Positions 6,616-7,136 of a DNA stretch of 7,136 nt are shown in pieces. This DNA is from Candidatus Dormiibacterota bacterium. GTDB taxonomy: Bacteria; Chloroflexota; Dormibacteria; UBA8260. The position numbers and the translations under genes are program-made. The notes beneath the pieces are model-generated. The model saw only the letters and a program-made list of their open reading frames with translations. It was not told where the DNA came from and ran no database searches. Location: NCBI GenBank assembly GCA_955652455.1, contig CATPBU010000240.1, forward strand, positions 1 to 7,136, in the 5' to 3' direction. Positions within the stretch are counted from its first letter, which is position 1; every line of letters starts with the position of its first letter.

Positions 6616-6681
6616 CGCGAAACTCGCCGAAGGTATGTGTCTAGGAATTCCTAAACGCACTACCTGCAGAAAGTGGTGTTA
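6611..6681. repeat. 71-bp diverged repeat, copy B
   Basis: This is the same-orientation relative of 900-970, aligned without gaps at about 75% identity. It starts 45 bases past the tRNA fragment, on the presumed chromosomal side of the att site. The sequence after both copies begins with a GGGCC-rich stretch but soon diverges. Its identity as an IS256-like end is a guess from the GAAAGTGGTGTTA block. Confidence 0.6.
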
Positions 6682-6909
6682 GGGCCCGCGAGCTGAGGCG
6701 CGCAGCTCGAGGCGCCGGCCGCCGTCTCCTGCGGTCATGGGCGTGGTCATCACGCACTACAACACCCGGATTCACCCTGCTGATCGGACGCAAGCGCCTC
6801 AGATCCAGCTGACACCCGTGGGTTCGAACGCGACGTCAGCGGACGCTGGCGAATCGCCCCGAACGCCCAAAGGCGGTGGATGGAGACAAGTCGGCAACGC
6901 GCACGCGCA
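6682..6909. other. Gene-poor region with a possible transposase C-terminal remnant
   Basis: A plus-strand frame near 6746-6805 encodes VVITHYNTRIHPADRTQAPQ. The HYNT...H...AP pattern is reminiscent of the end of rve-type transposases (HYNTHRPHRSLDQCAP in the IS of this window), but no catalytic residues accompany it. Otherwise I see nothing in this stretch. Confidence 0.25.
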
Positions 6910-7136
6910 TCAGCCGATCTGCTCGAACAGGGACACGATGATCCCTTCGGGGCCGCGCACGTAGGCCATACGCACGCTGTTCTCGTACTCGCCGATGTCG
7001 CCGACGAGCCCGTACCCGTCGGCAGCGACGGCGTCGACGGCCGCCTGGAGGTCGCCGACCTCGAAGGACACGTTCCGGAGGCCAAGCTCGTTGGCCATCG
7101 CTGTCGGCGATCCGGGCACATGGTCGGGCGTCACGA
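6910..7136 (-). CDS. VOC (glyoxalase/bleomycin resistance) family protein, C-terminal part
   Basis: The minus-strand frame enters from the right edge and ends at the TGA at 6910-6912. It encodes TPDHVPGSPTAMANELGLRN, then VSFEVGDLQAAVDAVAADGY, GLVGDIGEYENSVRMAYV, and RGPEGIIVSLFEQIG. The pattern is a beta strand (LRNVSFEV), a helix (DLQAAVDAVAADG), then strands ending in the metal-site motif RGPEGIIVSLFEQ, where the Glu of SLFE is the usual metal-ligand position. This is the second beta-alpha-beta-beta-beta module of a vicinal oxygen chelate protein. A GTG at 7134 could start the visible part, but the first module should lie beyond the window, so I treat it as 5' partial. The substrate cannot be told. 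It lies on the presumed chromosomal side of the att site. Confidence 0.88.
   Translation of the reverse strand, partial: VTPDHVPGSPTAMANELGLRNVSFEVGDLQAAVDAVAADGYGLVGDIGEYENSVRMAYVRGPEGIIVSLFEQIG

Noticed and set aside
4840..6660. A 606-residue minus-strand open frame
   Set aside because: Only its middle (about 6006 to 5516) is transposase. Its start runs through the tRNA fragment (ETRLELATLTLAR is translated tRNA) and tandem repeats, and its end is the wrong frame of the transposase tail and GGDEF remnant.

Overview
This is a high-GC window with strong G/C bias at third codon positions, and its gene families point to an actinomycete. The pointers are an IS3-group transposase, a corynebacterial-type glycogen synthase, an Aquifex-type aconitase with an actinobacterial flavour, and a VOC protein. 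I cannot name the genus. The window reads as the decaying edge of an integrated element. It holds one intact long gene (aconitase), one intact but partial transposase, several truncated genes, IS debris, and a truncated tRNA that looks like an attachment site.

Layout, left to right. Bases 1-894 are the 3' part of an IS3-family element (orfB with a complete DD(35)E set, then the right terminal repeat). Bases 900-970 hold copy A of a 71-bp diverged repeat; copy B lies at 6611-6681. Bases 971-1254 have no convincing gene. At about 1408 two headless genes meet: a short minus-strand C-terminus (1255-1410) and a plus-strand glycogen synthase 3' half (1409-1957). Bases 1958-2512 are non-coding with a long inverted repeat and two related hairpins. 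Bases 2513-4483 (minus) encode a 656-aa aconitate hydratase with a clear ribosome binding site, a candidate promoter and a palindromic operator upstream. Bases 4640-4879 show nothing I recognise.

Bases 4880-5197 (minus) are the C-terminal half of a GGDEF domain. It is cut exactly by a 1,180-bp insertion sequence (5198-6377, 17-bp terminal inverted repeats) whose transposase carries two frameshifts. Immediately beyond the IS come three 21-bp tandem repeats (6391-6453). About 65 bp further lies the 3' part of a tRNA-Gly(GCC) gene (6517-6566) with no 5' half. Together these look like integrase arm-type sites next to a tRNA-derived att core, i.e. the right-hand end of a genomic island lying to the left. 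To the right are repeat B, a possible transposase remnant, and the 3' part of a VOC-family gene (6910-7136, minus).

The genes do not form one pathway. Aconitase is the only one likely to be expressed as a functional enzyme; the rest are mobile DNA or casualties of it. I found no convincing new defence or biosynthetic system. The most informative structures are the att-like site with its tandem repeats, the 71-bp repeat pair, and the rearrangement junctions at about 1408 and at 5197/5198.
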